Of a stretch of 64,000 nucleotides of DNA, positions 16,377 to 24,519 are shown piece by piece. The stretch is from JAIBJN01 sp963784175 (GTDB lineage Bacteria > Actinomycetota > Thermoleophilia > Gaiellales > Gaiellaceae), in assembly GCA_963784175.1 (NCBI GenBank), contig CAWAQJ010000012.1, forward strand, positions 197,402 through 261,401, read 5' to 3'. A program made the position numbers and the translations under genes. The first letter of the stretch is position 1. Each line of letters begins with the position of its first letter. A model generated the notes under the pieces. It was not told the origin of the DNA. It saw only the letters and a list, made by a program, of their open reading frames with translations, and ran no database searches.

Positions 16377-17102
16377 ATGAAAACGCGGCGTCTCGGAACA
16401 GTCCTGATTGTGGGCGGCTTGCTCGTGCTCGCCTATGCCGCCGCGGTCCTGTTCTGGCGCGACCCGGTCACCGACGTCTACAACCGCTACCAGCAAAACA
16501 AGCTGGAATCCGCGCTCGAGCACGAGTTCGAGGCCTGGGACGCGGGCCCGCCGCCCGCGGTCGCCGACGCCGGAGACGACGACGAGGAACAGGCAGCCAA
16601 TCCGGGCGCCTCCAAGGCCGCAACCTCACGCGACGCCCGCCGCTTCCTGCGCGGGCTGGAGCAGGGGCAGGCGTTCGGGCGGATCCACATCCCGCGAATC
16701 GGGGTCGAAACGGTCGTCGTCCACGGGACACGCTGGGGAGCCGACCTCTCGCGCGGCCCGGGGCACTACGAGCGAACCACGGTCCCCGGCCTCGGCAAGA
16801 CGGTCGGGATCGCCGGCCACCGCACCACGTTCGGCGCGCCGTTCCGGAAGATCGACAAGATCGAGGTCGGCGACGAGATCACGCTGGACATGCCCTACGC
16901 CACCTTCCGCTACCGCGTCTTCAAGCACGAGATCGTGGACGACGACGACTGGAGCGTGATCCGCAACCGCGGCTTCGACACGCTCATGCTCTCGGCGTGC
17001 CACCCGCTCTACGGTGCCTCCGAGCGCTGGATCGTCTACGCGCGCCTGGCGGCCGTGCAGCCGCGCAAGGGCGAGGCGTACACGCTCGCCGCGGCCGGCT
17101 AG
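16377..17102 (+). CDS. Class E sortase
   Basis: The 241-residue transpeptidase has an N-terminal membrane anchor (about residues 7-26), an acidic linker and a C-terminal sortase fold. Catalytic residues are visible as histidine in VGIAGHRTTFGAPF, cysteine in LMLSACHPLYGASE, and arginine in ERWIVYARL. Class E enzymes attach LAXTG-type surface proteins or pilins in actinobacteria. A GGAGG ribosome site precedes the ATG at 16377. No obvious LAXTG substrate is encoded in the window. The stop codon overlaps the convergent moeA stop. Confidence 0.92.
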   Translation: MKTRRLGTVLIVGGLLVLAYAAAVLFWRDPVTDVYNRYQQNKLESALEHEFEAWDAGPPPAVADAGDDDEEQAANPGASKAATSRDARRFLRGLEQGQAFGRIHIPRIGVETVVVHGTRWGADLSRGPGHYERTTVPGLGKTVGIAGHRTTFGAPFRKIDKIEVGDEITLDMPYATFRYRVFKHEIVDDDDWSVIRNRGFDTLMLSACHPLYGASERWIVYARLAAVQPRKGEAYTLAAAG

Positions 17103-18301
17103 AGCTCGAGATAGCGCACGGCCGAGCCTGCGGCGATCTCGCCCTCACCGGCCTCGACCCAGACGAGCGCGTTCGCCCGGCCCGCCCGCACGATCATGTG
17201 CGACTCCTGGCCGGAGAGCGGCTCGAGAACGTCCTCGTCGCCGTCGCGCCGCCGCGCCGCTCGCACGAGCTCGTCGCGGTCGGCGTTTCGCCGCACCGCA
17301 GCGCCGAGCTTCCCGCTCCTGAAGGCGGGGAGTGGATCCGGCAGGCCGAGGAGCGCGTTGATCGCGGGTCGCACGAGCAGCTCGAACGTGGCGAGCACCG
17401 ACACGGGGTTCCCGGGGAGGTTGAAGACAAGGTGGTCGCGGCGAACCCCGAAGGCCACCGGCTTCCCCGGCTTCATCTTCACGCCCCAGAAGAGCTCCTC
17501 GACGCGAAGCTCGGCCTGGACCTTGCGGACGAGATCGTGAGGGCCGACCGAGGCGCCGCCGGTGGTCACGAGCATGTCGAAGCCGAGCAGCGCGCGCTCC
17601 ATCGTGCGCCGGTGCTCCTCCTCGTCGTCGGCGACGACCCCGAGCTGGGCCGGCACCGCCCCGGCGAGCCCGAGCGCGGTCGCGAGCAGCAGGCCGTTCG
17701 ACTCGTAGATCTGACCGGGCTCGAGTGTCTCGCCGGGCTGGCGCAGCTCCGAGCCGGTCACGAGGATCCCGACGCGGGGCCGTTTCGTGCACTGCACCTC
17801 GGAGACGCCGGCAGCCCCGAGCGCGCCGACCTGGCCGGGCCCGAGGACGACACCCGGCTCGAGCACCGTCTCGCCGGCACGGACGTCCCCTCCGGGATCC
17901 CGCACGTTCGCGCCGGCCGCCACCGGAGAGGCAACGGCGAGGCCCTCCTGCGTCTCCTCGACGACCTCGATCGGAACGACCGCGTCCGCCCCCTCGGGGA
18001 CGACGCCGCCCGTGGCGATGCCCATCGCCTCGCCCGCACCCAGAGGACGTGAGGCCGGGCTGCCCGCGGCGACCCGCTCGACCACCGGAAGAACGACGGG
18101 CGCCGACGCGGTGTCGGCGGAGCGGAGCGCATAGCCGTCCATCGCGGAGCTCGCAAACGGCGGCAGGTCGACGACGGCCGCGGCGCTCTCCGCGAGGACC
18201 CGTCCGGTCGCCCGCTCGATTGGCACGCGCTCCGCCTCCAGGGGCTTCGCCCGCTCGAGGACGAGACGCTGCGCCTCGGCGACGGAGATCAGCTCGGCCA
18301 C
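17099..18301 (-). CDS. moeA: Molybdopterin molybdenumtransferase
   Basis: MoeA inserts molybdate into adenylated molybdopterin, the step after MogA. The 400-residue protein contains the family blocks PPFASSAMDGYALR, RIPTGG-equivalent GIATGGVVPEGADAVVP, and the MoCF-fold TTGGASVGPHDLV plus NLPGNPVSVLATFEL. The GTG at 18301 lies 8 nt after TACCGT. It is transcribed towards the sortase gene, sharing a CTAG at the stop codons. The other molybdopterin genes are at 5847-6775. Confidence 0.95.
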   Translation of the reverse strand: MAELISVAEAQRLVLERAKPLEAERVPIERATGRVLAESAAAVVDLPPFASSAMDGYALRSADTASAPVVLPVVERVAAGSPASRPLGAGEAMGIATGGVVPEGADAVVPIEVVEETQEGLAVASPVAAGANVRDPGGDVRAGETVLEPGVVLGPGQVGALGAAGVSEVQCTKRPRVGILVTGSELRQPGETLEPGQIYESNGLLLATALGLAGAVPAQLGVVADDEEEHRRTMERALLGFDMLVTTGGASVGPHDLVRKVQAELRVEELFWGVKMKPGKPVAFGVRRDHLVFNLPGNPVSVLATFELLVRPAINALLGLPDPLPAFRSGKLGAAVRRNADRDELVRAARRRDGDEDVLEPLSGQESHMIVRAGRANALVWVEAGEGEIAAGSAVRYLEL

Positions 18302-18309
18302 GACGGCGT

Positions 18310-18315
18310 ACGGTA
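18310..18315 (-). promoter_or_regulatory. Candidate -10 of leaderless moeA promoter
   Basis: TACCGT on the minus strand lies 8 nt before the moeA GTG in the 19-nt gap downstream of the mannosyltransferase stop. Read-through from upstream is equally possible. Confidence 0.3.
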
Positions 18316-18320
18316 GTTCA

Positions 18321-19478
18321 CTAGATGGGGACCGCGTCCCGCAGGAGGTACGCGGAGAGCGCGAGGGCGAGCACCCGGGCAGTCCGGTCCTCCTCGACCG
18401 CGGCGAGCGGAACGGCCCAGACCGCGTACCAGGGCACGAGCCACGACGTGCAGACGAGCAGGAGCCCCGCGGTCAGCGCCAGCCGGGCCCGGCCGCGCCA
18501 GGCCTCCCGCAGAAGCCAGACGTACGCGACCGCGAACGCCGCCGCGAACGCACCGGCCACGACTCCCTCGGGGAGGCCGAGGCTCGCGATGCGCACCGGG
18601 ATCGCGTACCACGCACGGTCCTCGGCCAGGTTCGTGGCCAGCGGCCCGGCGGCTCCTGCCCACTCGAGGCCGTAGAGCAAAGTGGCAATCGCCACGATCA
18701 CCACGGCAGCCACTGCGAGGCCGCGATGGTCGATCTTCCGGCCCGTGCGGCGCGCCTCGAGCAGCCGGAGCGGCAGGAAGAGGACCGGCACCCACTTGAT
18801 CGCGATCGCCGCAGCCCACGCGACACCGGCCAGCGCCCTCCTTCCCGACGCCGCCAGCGCGAGCGCGCCGAGGACGAAGGCCATCATCCACGCGTCGTTG
18901 TGGCCGCCCCCGGCGAAGTGAATGGCCAGCAACGGGTTCCAGCCCACGAAAGCCGCGGCGAAGGAGGGTCGGGACGAGAGCCTCGCCGCCAGCAGGACGA
19001 GCGCGACCATCGCAAGAGCCGAGAGCGTCCTGTACGTCCACGCAGCGGCGTCGGAGGAGTCGCCGACGGCCTCGGCATGGACCTCCGACACGAGGGTGAA
19101 GCCCGGGCCGTAGACGGACGTCGTGTCGTACCAGTACGAGCCCATGAGCGGATAGGCGGGATCGTCCGGGTAGTCGCTGGGGACGTCGACGTACGGGTTG
19201 CCGTCGTGCACCGCGGCGATGCGTCCGTAGTCCCAGTACGTGTAGACGTCCGTCGAGAGGAGGACCGGGCCCGCGAGCGGCAGAAGCTGAACGGCGCAGG
19301 CCAGCACGATCACCGCTCGAAGCCGAACACGTGCGCCGGCGCGGCTGAGGACGAGTAGCCCGGCCAGATAGCTCGCGAATGCGGCGACCATCGCCGCGAG
19401 GTAGAGCCACGCCCAGGTCGTGTCCCCGCCGTCGTGCTCGGGCACGAGCGGCGAGCTCTCCGGATATGCGAACGCCAC
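18321..19478 (-). CDS. GT-C polyprenol-phosphate-dependent mannosyltransferase-like membrane protein
   Basis: The 385-residue protein has about ten membrane helices and the GT-C signature region LLSTDVYTYWDYGRIAAVHD, typical of the MptA/MptB-like mannosyltransferases that build lipomannan or arabinomannan. A hydrated loop DTTSVYGPGFTLV and the KWVPVLFLPLRLL helix also match. The only conventional start is GTG at 19478, with no ribosome site. The frame is open further upstream and encodes a good membrane helix (WALVAGALVLALVAAAVAF), so translation may start earlier, for example at CTG 19565. Donor and acceptor are unknown. Confidence 0.75.
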   Translation of the reverse strand: MAFAYPESSPLVPEHDGGDTTWAWLYLAAMVAAFASYLAGLLVLSRAGARVRLRAVIVLACAVQLLPLAGPVLLSTDVYTYWDYGRIAAVHDGNPYVDVPSDYPDDPAYPLMGSYWYDTTSVYGPGFTLVSEVHAEAVGDSSDAAAWTYRTLSALAMVALVLLAARLSSRPSFAAAFVGWNPLLAIHFAGGGHNDAWMMAFVLGALALAASGRRALAGVAWAAAIAIKWVPVLFLPLRLLEARRTGRKIDHRGLAVAAVVIVAIATLLYGLEWAGAAGPLATNLAEDRAWYAIPVRIASLGLPEGVVAGAFAAAFAVAYVWLLREAWRGRARLALTAGLLLVCTSWLVPWYAVWAVPLAAVEEDRTARVLALALSAYLLRDAVPI

Positions 19479-19533
19479 GGCCGCCGCGACGAGCGCGAGG
19501 ACGAGCGCTCCCGCGACGAGCGCCCAGCCTGTT

Positions 19534-21756
19534 TTAGCCGGGACTGGTGGTGGTCGGAGGCTCAGTCGTCGTCGGCGGAGGCTCGGTGGTGGTCGGCGGC
19601 CCCGTCGTGGTCCCCGGCTTGTTTTTGTCCTTGTCCTTCTTCGGCTTCGGCGGCGGCGGGGGCGCCCCGAAGTTCGCGTACTCGAGATCCTGGCTCGTCC
19701 AGATCGCCGGGTGCTTGGGCTCCGGCCAGCTCAGATAGGGCAGGCTGCCGAAGGCGCCCTGCATGAAGAGGTGCCAGATGTCCGCCGGGAACGTCCCGCC
19801 CGCGACCGTGATCCCGTGGACACTGTTCATCTCGATCTGCGCGTTCTGGTAGCCGACCCAGACGACGGTCGAAGCACGCGGGGTGTAGCCCGCGAACCAG
19901 GCGTCGACGTACTCGTCGGTCGTGCCGGTCTTGCCTGCCGACGACGGATCGCCGTAGTAGGCGCCGACGCCCGTCCCGCCGGTCATGTTGCTCTGGAGGA
20001 TCTCCGTCACCGCCATCGCCTGGCCGTCGGTGAGAACACGGCGCCGCTTGGGCTTGCCCCAGCGAGCGGTCCTGTCGACCTCGCCGCTCGCCAGCACGAC
20101 CTTCTTGATCGCCATCGGCTCCGAGAAGATGCCGCCGGCGGCGAGGGTCGCGTAGGCGGAGGCCATCTCGAGCACGGAGACCGAGTTCGACCCCAGCCCG
20201 ATCGAGGCAACCGGGAGGAGCTTCGTCTTGATCCCCATGCGCCGCGCAGTCCTGGCGACGTTCTCCGGGCCGACGTCGAGCGTCAGGCGCGCGTAGACGG
20301 TGTTGTCCGAGCTGAGCGTCGCGCTCGAGATCGGCACGGAGCCGAGGTACGAGTGGCTGTACGTGGCCACGTCCCACGCCTCCGAGTTCGGGTCTGGCTG
20401 CCAGTGGAGCGGCGCTGAGAGATAGCTCGTCGAGAACGGGTTGATCCCCTGGCGCACGGCCTCCACCAGGACGAAGGTCTTGAAGGACGACCCCGACTGG
20501 CGCTTGCCCTGCGCCGCGATGTTGAACTCGAGGTTCTTGCGGCCGGGCACGACCGAGGTCATCGCACGGATGGCGCCGTTCTTCGGGTTGATCGACACGA
20601 TCGCCGAGGCCGGATCGCCCGGCGCGCCCAGCGTGTTCCGCATCGCCTGTACGGCGAGCTTCTGGAAGCGCGGGTTGATGGTCGTGTAGACCTTGAGCCC
20701 GCCGCCGCGCACGGTGGAGGCGCCGTACTTCTCGATCAGGAGCTCGCGCACGTAGCCGAAGAAGAACGGCTCGCGGATCTTCGTGTAGATCTGCCCGGCC
20801 TTCAGCTCGAGCGGCGTGTTCACGGCGTCGACATAGGTCGCCAGGTCGATGTAGCCGGCGGCCTTCATGGCCGCGAGCACCTCGTTGCGCCGCCGGAGCG
20901 CCTCCTCGGGCTTCTTGAAGGGGTCGTAGATGGAGGGCGCCTGCGGCATCCCTGCGATCAGCGCCGCCTGGACGAGGTTCAGGTTCTTCGCGGGCTTGGA
21001 GAAGTACGTCTGCGCCGCCGCCTCCGCCCCGTACGCGTGGCTGCCGAAGTACACCTGGTTCAGGTAGGTCTCGAGAATCTTCTCCTTGCGCCAGCGCTTG
21101 AGCTCGGCGCCGGTAATGGCAGGCTGCGCGCCCCAGAGCAGCGGCAGGCCCTCCTCCTCGAGCTTGATCGCCAGGCAGGCCTCCTTCGTCTTGCGCTGCC
21201 AGGAGACCTCGTTGCCGATGTAGAGGTTGCGGACGAGCTGCTGGGTGAGGGTCGAGCCGCCCTGGACGATCTCGCCGCTCTGGAGGTTCTTGACCGCCGC
21301 GCGCACGATGCCCTCGTAGTCGATCCCGGAGTGCGAGTAGAAGCGCCGGTCCTCGATCGCAACCGTCGCCTGCGCGAGGAGCGGGGACATCTGGTCGAGG
21401 GCGACCGGCTGGCGGTTCTTCTCTGCGGGGATGGCACCGAGCACGCTGTTGTCGGCCGCGTAGACGAACGAGTTCTGGCCGATCGACACCGGCCGCAGCG
21501 ATTCGAGCGAGCAGCTGTTCCTGAAGGCCTGCGCGCCGGTGAACGCGGCGGCGACGAGAACTGCGGCTCCGCCCAGGAAGATGGCGAGGAGCGTTACGAG
21601 GATGAAGCGGCGCGACTGCGCGCGGTCGCGGCGGCGGCGGTCGCGGCGGCGGCGGCGCTGGCGGTTGTCGATCGCCCGGCCGTTTCCGTTGCCGTGGCCG
21701 TTGCGGCCGTTCTTCCCGTTTTTCCCGTTCTTGCCGTTGCGGCCGTTCGCGGTCAT
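19534..21756 (-). CDS. Class A penicillin-binding protein (transglycosylase/transpeptidase)
   Basis: The 740-residue bifunctional cell-wall synthase has a basic Asn-Gly-Lys repeat N-terminus, one membrane helix near residue 55, a GT51 domain with EDRRFYSHSGIDYEG and GGSTLTQQLVRNLY, and a transpeptidase domain with SGSSFKTF (SxxK), SSDNT (SxN) and GKTGTTDEYVDAWF (KTG). It ends in a Pro/Thr-rich tail. The ATG at 21756 overlaps the mscS stop (ATGA) and follows a GGAGGG ribosome site. Length and order match PBP1A/PonA proteins of actinobacteria. Confidence 0.96.
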   Translation of the reverse strand: MTANGRNGKNGKNGKNGRNGHGNGNGRAIDNRQRRRRRDRRRRDRAQSRRFILVTLLAIFLGGAAVLVAAAFTGAQAFRNSCSLESLRPVSIGQNSFVYAADNSVLGAIPAEKNRQPVALDQMSPLLAQATVAIEDRRFYSHSGIDYEGIVRAAVKNLQSGEIVQGGSTLTQQLVRNLYIGNEVSWQRKTKEACLAIKLEEEGLPLLWGAQPAITGAELKRWRKEKILETYLNQVYFGSHAYGAEAAAQTYFSKPAKNLNLVQAALIAGMPQAPSIYDPFKKPEEALRRRNEVLAAMKAAGYIDLATYVDAVNTPLELKAGQIYTKIREPFFFGYVRELLIEKYGASTVRGGGLKVYTTINPRFQKLAVQAMRNTLGAPGDPASAIVSINPKNGAIRAMTSVVPGRKNLEFNIAAQGKRQSGSSFKTFVLVEAVRQGINPFSTSYLSAPLHWQPDPNSEAWDVATYSHSYLGSVPISSATLSSDNTVYARLTLDVGPENVARTARRMGIKTKLLPVASIGLGSNSVSVLEMASAYATLAAGGIFSEPMAIKKVVLASGEVDRTARWGKPKRRRVLTDGQAMAVTEILQSNMTGGTGVGAYYGDPSSAGKTGTTDEYVDAWFAGYTPRASTVVWVGYQNAQIEMNSVHGITVAGGTFPADIWHLFMQGAFGSLPYLSWPEPKHPAIWTSQDLEYANFGAPPPPPKPKKDKDKNKPGTTTGPPTTTEPPPTTTEPPTTTSPG
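21679..21747 (-). repeat. Asn-Gly-Lys/Arg coding repeats in PBP N-terminus
   Basis: The first codons after the start encode five consecutive N-G-R/K triplets and then G-rich variants (N-G-H-G-N-G-N-G). At DNA level it is a 9-nt repeat read as ggcaagaac-like units. It is a cytoplasmic basic tail ahead of the membrane helix and may vary in copy number. Confidence 0.75.
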
Positions 21757-22505
21757 ACGTACACACCCTCCGAGCGAAGGCGTTCGACTGATTTGCGCCG
21801 CAGAGCGGAGGAAAGGTCCGCCGCAGCTTCGGCGTTGCGCGCCCACCCCTCCACGGTCACAACAGCTCCGCTCGAGTCAAGCTGGGTCACGTGAACGGTG
21901 GGCTCCTTCTCAGTCATGTTCTCGGCAAGACCTTGGGCTTCCTCAAGGAGAAGTGTGATCACTCGATCGAGGTCGGCGGTGAGGGGCACCGCGACCCGGA
22001 CAGCGACCAGGTGCTCGGAGCCCGCAATCGTCGCGTTCCTGATGGTATCGGAGGCTAGCTTGGCGTTCGGAACGTAGTAGCGGGCACCGTCGCCGGCGCG
22101 GATGACCGTGTAGGTCAGCCCGATCTGCTCGACGGTCCCGGACGCGCCGGCCACTGACACGCTGTCGCCGAGCCGGAGGGGCTGCGCGAACGCGATCAGG
22201 ATGCCCGCGATGAAGTTCGAGAGCGTCGACTGGGCGGCGAGGCCGAGCACCAGCGCGATCACGGCCGAGGACGCGAGGATGCTGCCTGCCACCGCACGCA
22301 CCTGCGGGAAGACGAGCAGCGCGCTCAGGACGCCCACGCCGACCACGACGGCGAGCGCGCTCCGGCGAACGACGTGGTAGATCGTCAGCGTCTCCGGCCG
22401 CAGCGTGTAGCGGCGGGAGATCATGCGGTCGACGGCCCAAGCGGCGATGAACGTCGCGATCAGGACGACGCCGGCGATGATGGCACGCTGAATCCACTCG
22501 TCCAT
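21753..22505 (-). CDS. Small-conductance mechanosensitive channel (MscS family)
   Basis: The 250-residue protein has three to four membrane helices, the pore-lining helix as ILASSAVIALVLGLAAQSTLS followed by NFIAGILIAFAQPLRLGDSV, and the beta-domain motif GTVEQIGLTYTVIRAGDG with VPNAKLASDTIRNAT. Such channels release osmolytes on hypo-osmotic shock. The ATG is at 22505; the stop overlaps the PBP start. The nearby trehalose genes make an osmotic link plausible but not shown. Confidence 0.93.
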   Translation of the reverse strand: MDEWIQRAIIAGVVLIATFIAAWAVDRMISRRYTLRPETLTIYHVVRRSALAVVVGVGVLSALLVFPQVRAVAGSILASSAVIALVLGLAAQSTLSNFIAGILIAFAQPLRLGDSVSVAGASGTVEQIGLTYTVIRAGDGARYYVPNAKLASDTIRNATIAGSEHLVAVRVAVPLTADLDRVITLLLEEAQGLAENMTEKEPTVHVTQLDSSGAVVTVEGWARNAEAAADLSSALRRKSVERLRSEGVYV

Positions 22506-22519
22506 GGCTGGGGAGTTCT

Positions 22520-22933
22520 CTAGAAGGGGAGCGGCTTCCTGCCCGCGAACCCGTCCTCGGGCGAGTGCCAGAAGGCCACATCGGGCTCGCCGAGCTCCCA
22601 GCAGAGGAGCACGGTGTCGCCGTTCTCGGGGTGCCGGGCGGGAAAGTCGACCAGGCCGCGGTCGAGATCCTTCACCTGGACGCCGAGCTCGTTGATCTGC
22701 CCGACGATCGCCGCCAGCCCCGCGGCCGCGCGGGCAACCGCCTCCTGGAGCTCGCCGACGCGACCCGGATCGAGGCTGCCGCCGTTCCCGGCGACGTGCG
22801 CCTGCACCTCCTCCAGCTCGGCTCCCAGGGTCACGTAGGAGCGGCGTTCCTCGACGAGCCGCTCGACGAGCGGGCGCACGGCCGGAAGTGTTTCGTTCGC
22901 CTCGTCTGGCGTGAAGAACTGCATGTTCGACAT
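22520..22933 (-). CDS. DUF2203 family protein of unknown function
   Basis: The 137-residue protein begins MSNMQFFTPDEANETLPAVR, the DUF2203 signature, has a long predicted helical hairpin (residues 20-85), and ends with the conserved acidic block GDTVLLCWELGEPDVAFWH. It looks cytosolic with no membrane segment. The ATG at 22933 lies 7 nt after TACGGT; an ATG three codons in is an alternative. It is divergent from the lipoprotein gene. No function is established for the family. Confidence 0.85.
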   Translation of the reverse strand: MSNMQFFTPDEANETLPAVRPLVERLVEERRSYVTLGAELEEVQAHVAGNGGSLDPGRVGELQEAVARAAAGLAAIVGQINELGVQVKDLDRGLVDFPARHPENGDTVLLCWELGEPDVAFWHSPEDGFAGRKPLPF

Positions 22934-22940
22934 AGTGCCG

Positions 22941-22946
22941 ACCGTA
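22941..22946 (-). promoter_or_regulatory. Candidate -10 of leaderless DUF2203 promoter
   Basis: TACGGT on the minus strand is 7 nt before the ATG at 22933. It directly abuts the proposed start of the divergent lipoprotein gene, so the two transcripts would have nearly back-to-back 5' ends. Confidence 0.35.
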
Positions 22947-23882
22947 GTGATCAACCGCGTCACCGGCTTCGCCGTACTCGTGCTCCTCGCCCTCGGCGCA
23001 GTCGCCTGCGGAGAGCGCGCCGAGCCGACCGGCGAGATCGAGCAGCGCTATCCGGTGACGGTGCAGGGCGCGGGCGAGCGGCCCACGGTCGCGCCGGAGC
23101 GTCCCGAGCGGATCGTCGCGCTCGACCCGGGCGCCGCGGAGCTCGTGATCGCGCTGGGCGCCCGCGACCGGCTCGTGGGCATCCCCTCGGGCATCCGCAG
23201 GGGCAACGGCCCGCGGCAGGCGCCGGGGACAGCCGTCACGGTCGTGTCGCCGAACGGCCAGGTCCGCGTCGACGACATCGCCGGCCTCGAGCCCGACCTG
23301 ATCGTCGCCACTCCGGGCATGGACCTGCTCGACCTCTCCCGTGCGCAGCGGGAATCGGGCGCCGCGCTCTACGTGCAGCCGAGCTCGTCCGTCGACGACG
23401 TCCTGCGCGCCACCCTCGAGCTGGGCTTCCTCGTCGGGGAGCCCGTCGCCGCCAGGCAGGTGGCCGAGCAGATTCGCACCGACGTCGCGACCGTCGAGGA
23501 CCGGATCGCCGGCCTGCCGCCCCGCACGACCTTCGTCGACAGCGGCTTCTTCATTCCCGTCCCCGAGCGCTCGCTCCTCGGTGACCTCGTCCGCCGCGCC
23601 GGCGGGCGGAGCATCGCCGGCGCCACGCCGTCACCCGAGCCGTTTCCCCTCAACCGCCTCAAGCGGCGCAACCCGCAGGTCTACCTCGCCACCTCCGAGA
23701 GCCAGGTCACGCTCGAGGACCTGCGCGCCAACCCCGAGACCGCCGCCCTTCGCGCCGTCCGCCGCGGACGCTTCGCGATCATCCAGTCCGAGCTCGCCAA
23801 TCGGCCCGGCCCGCGCGTCGGCAGGGCGCTGGAGCAGATCGCCGCCGCCCTCTATCCCGATGCGTTCGCCGATGAGGGCTAG
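22947..23882 (+). CDS. ABC transporter substrate-binding lipoprotein (BtuF/FecB class), orphan
   Basis: The 311-residue protein has a lipoprotein signal ending GAVAC and the class III binding fold: PERIVALDPGAAELVIALGARDRLVGIPSG, then DIAGLEPDLIVA and the long linking helix DVLRATLELGFLVGE. These proteins bind iron chelates or cobalamin. No permease or ATPase gene follows; a HAD gene overlaps its end. Start choice is uncertain: GTG 22947 gives a normal signal peptide, GTG 22935 adds four residues. Confidence 0.85.
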   Translation: MINRVTGFAVLVLLALGAVACGERAEPTGEIEQRYPVTVQGAGERPTVAPERPERIVALDPGAAELVIALGARDRLVGIPSGIRRGNGPRQAPGTAVTVVSPNGQVRVDDIAGLEPDLIVATPGMDLLDLSRAQRESGAALYVQPSSSVDDVLRATLELGFLVGEPVAARQVAEQIRTDVATVEDRIAGLPPRTTFVDSGFFIPVPERSLLGDLVRRAGGRSIAGATPSPEPFPLNRLKRRNPQVYLATSESQVTLEDLRANPETAALRAVRRGRFAIIQSELANRPGPRVGRALEQIAAALYPDAFADEG

Positions 23883-24519
23883 CGACCTCGACGCGGTCAC
23901 CGTGGACGCAAACGGCACCGCCGTCGATCTCGACGACCCCACCGACCGCCTGCTGGGCGCGTTGGCCGAGCGGGGAGTCGAGCGCGAGCGAGACGTGGTC
24001 GCGGCTGCGTTCAAGGCCGAGGTCGCCTACTACCTCCCACGCACGCTCGAGGGCCACGACGAGGCGAGCCTGGCGGACCTCCTGCGCCGCTGCACCGGCG
24101 TCTTCCTCGAGCACGCCGAGGCCGGGCTCGAGCCCCAGTCCTTCGCCCAGGCCTTCGCGGACAGCATCCGCTTCCGGCCGCTGCCCGGCGCCGTCGAGGC
24201 GCTGGAGCGGCTCCAGGGCGCGGGGCTCGCGCTCGCCTGCGTGTCCAACTGGGACGCCTCGCTCGCCGACCAGCTCGAGCGCGCAGGCGTCGGGCACTAC
24301 TTCGCCACGGTCGTGAGCTCGGCCGAGGCGGGAGCGGCGAAGCCCGATCCCGGCGCCTTCGCAGTCGCTCTCGAACGCCTCGGGGTGAAGCCCGGGCGCG
24401 CGCTCCACATCGGCGACACCGAGGCCGACAGCGACGGCGCCGCTGCAGCCGGCCTCGCATTCGAGCCTGTCCCGCTCGCTACGCTCCCCGAACGGCTGGG
24501 GCTCGGCCGCCGACCATGA
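23872..24519 (+). CDS. HAD-superfamily hydrolase
   Basis: The 215-residue protein has a HAD core with a helical cap. Motif I is VTVDANGTAVDL, where the usual second aspartate of DxD is asparagine; motif II is ACVSNWD, motif III contains AAKPDPGAF, and motif IV is LHIGDTEADSDGA. The DxN change makes phosphatase activity less certain; dehalogenase-type members also lack that second aspartate. The ATG at 23872 overlaps the lipoprotein gene by 11 nt and its stop overlaps the next gene as ATGA. Substrate unknown. Confidence 0.85.
   Translation: MRASDLDAVTVDANGTAVDLDDPTDRLLGALAERGVERERDVVAAAFKAEVAYYLPRTLEGHDEASLADLLRRCTGVFLEHAEAGLEPQSFAQAFADSIRFRPLPGAVEALERLQGAGLALACVSNWDASLADQLERAGVGHYFATVVSSAEAGAAKPDPGAFAVALERLGVKPGRALHIGDTEADSDGAAAAGLAFEPVPLATLPERLGLGRRP

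Noticed and set aside
12287..18699. An 18-nt string (GTGGCAATCGCCACGATC) at 12287 and again at 18682
   Set aside because: The second copy is within mannosyltransferase coding sequence and there are only two; no evidence for a mobile or regulatory repeat.
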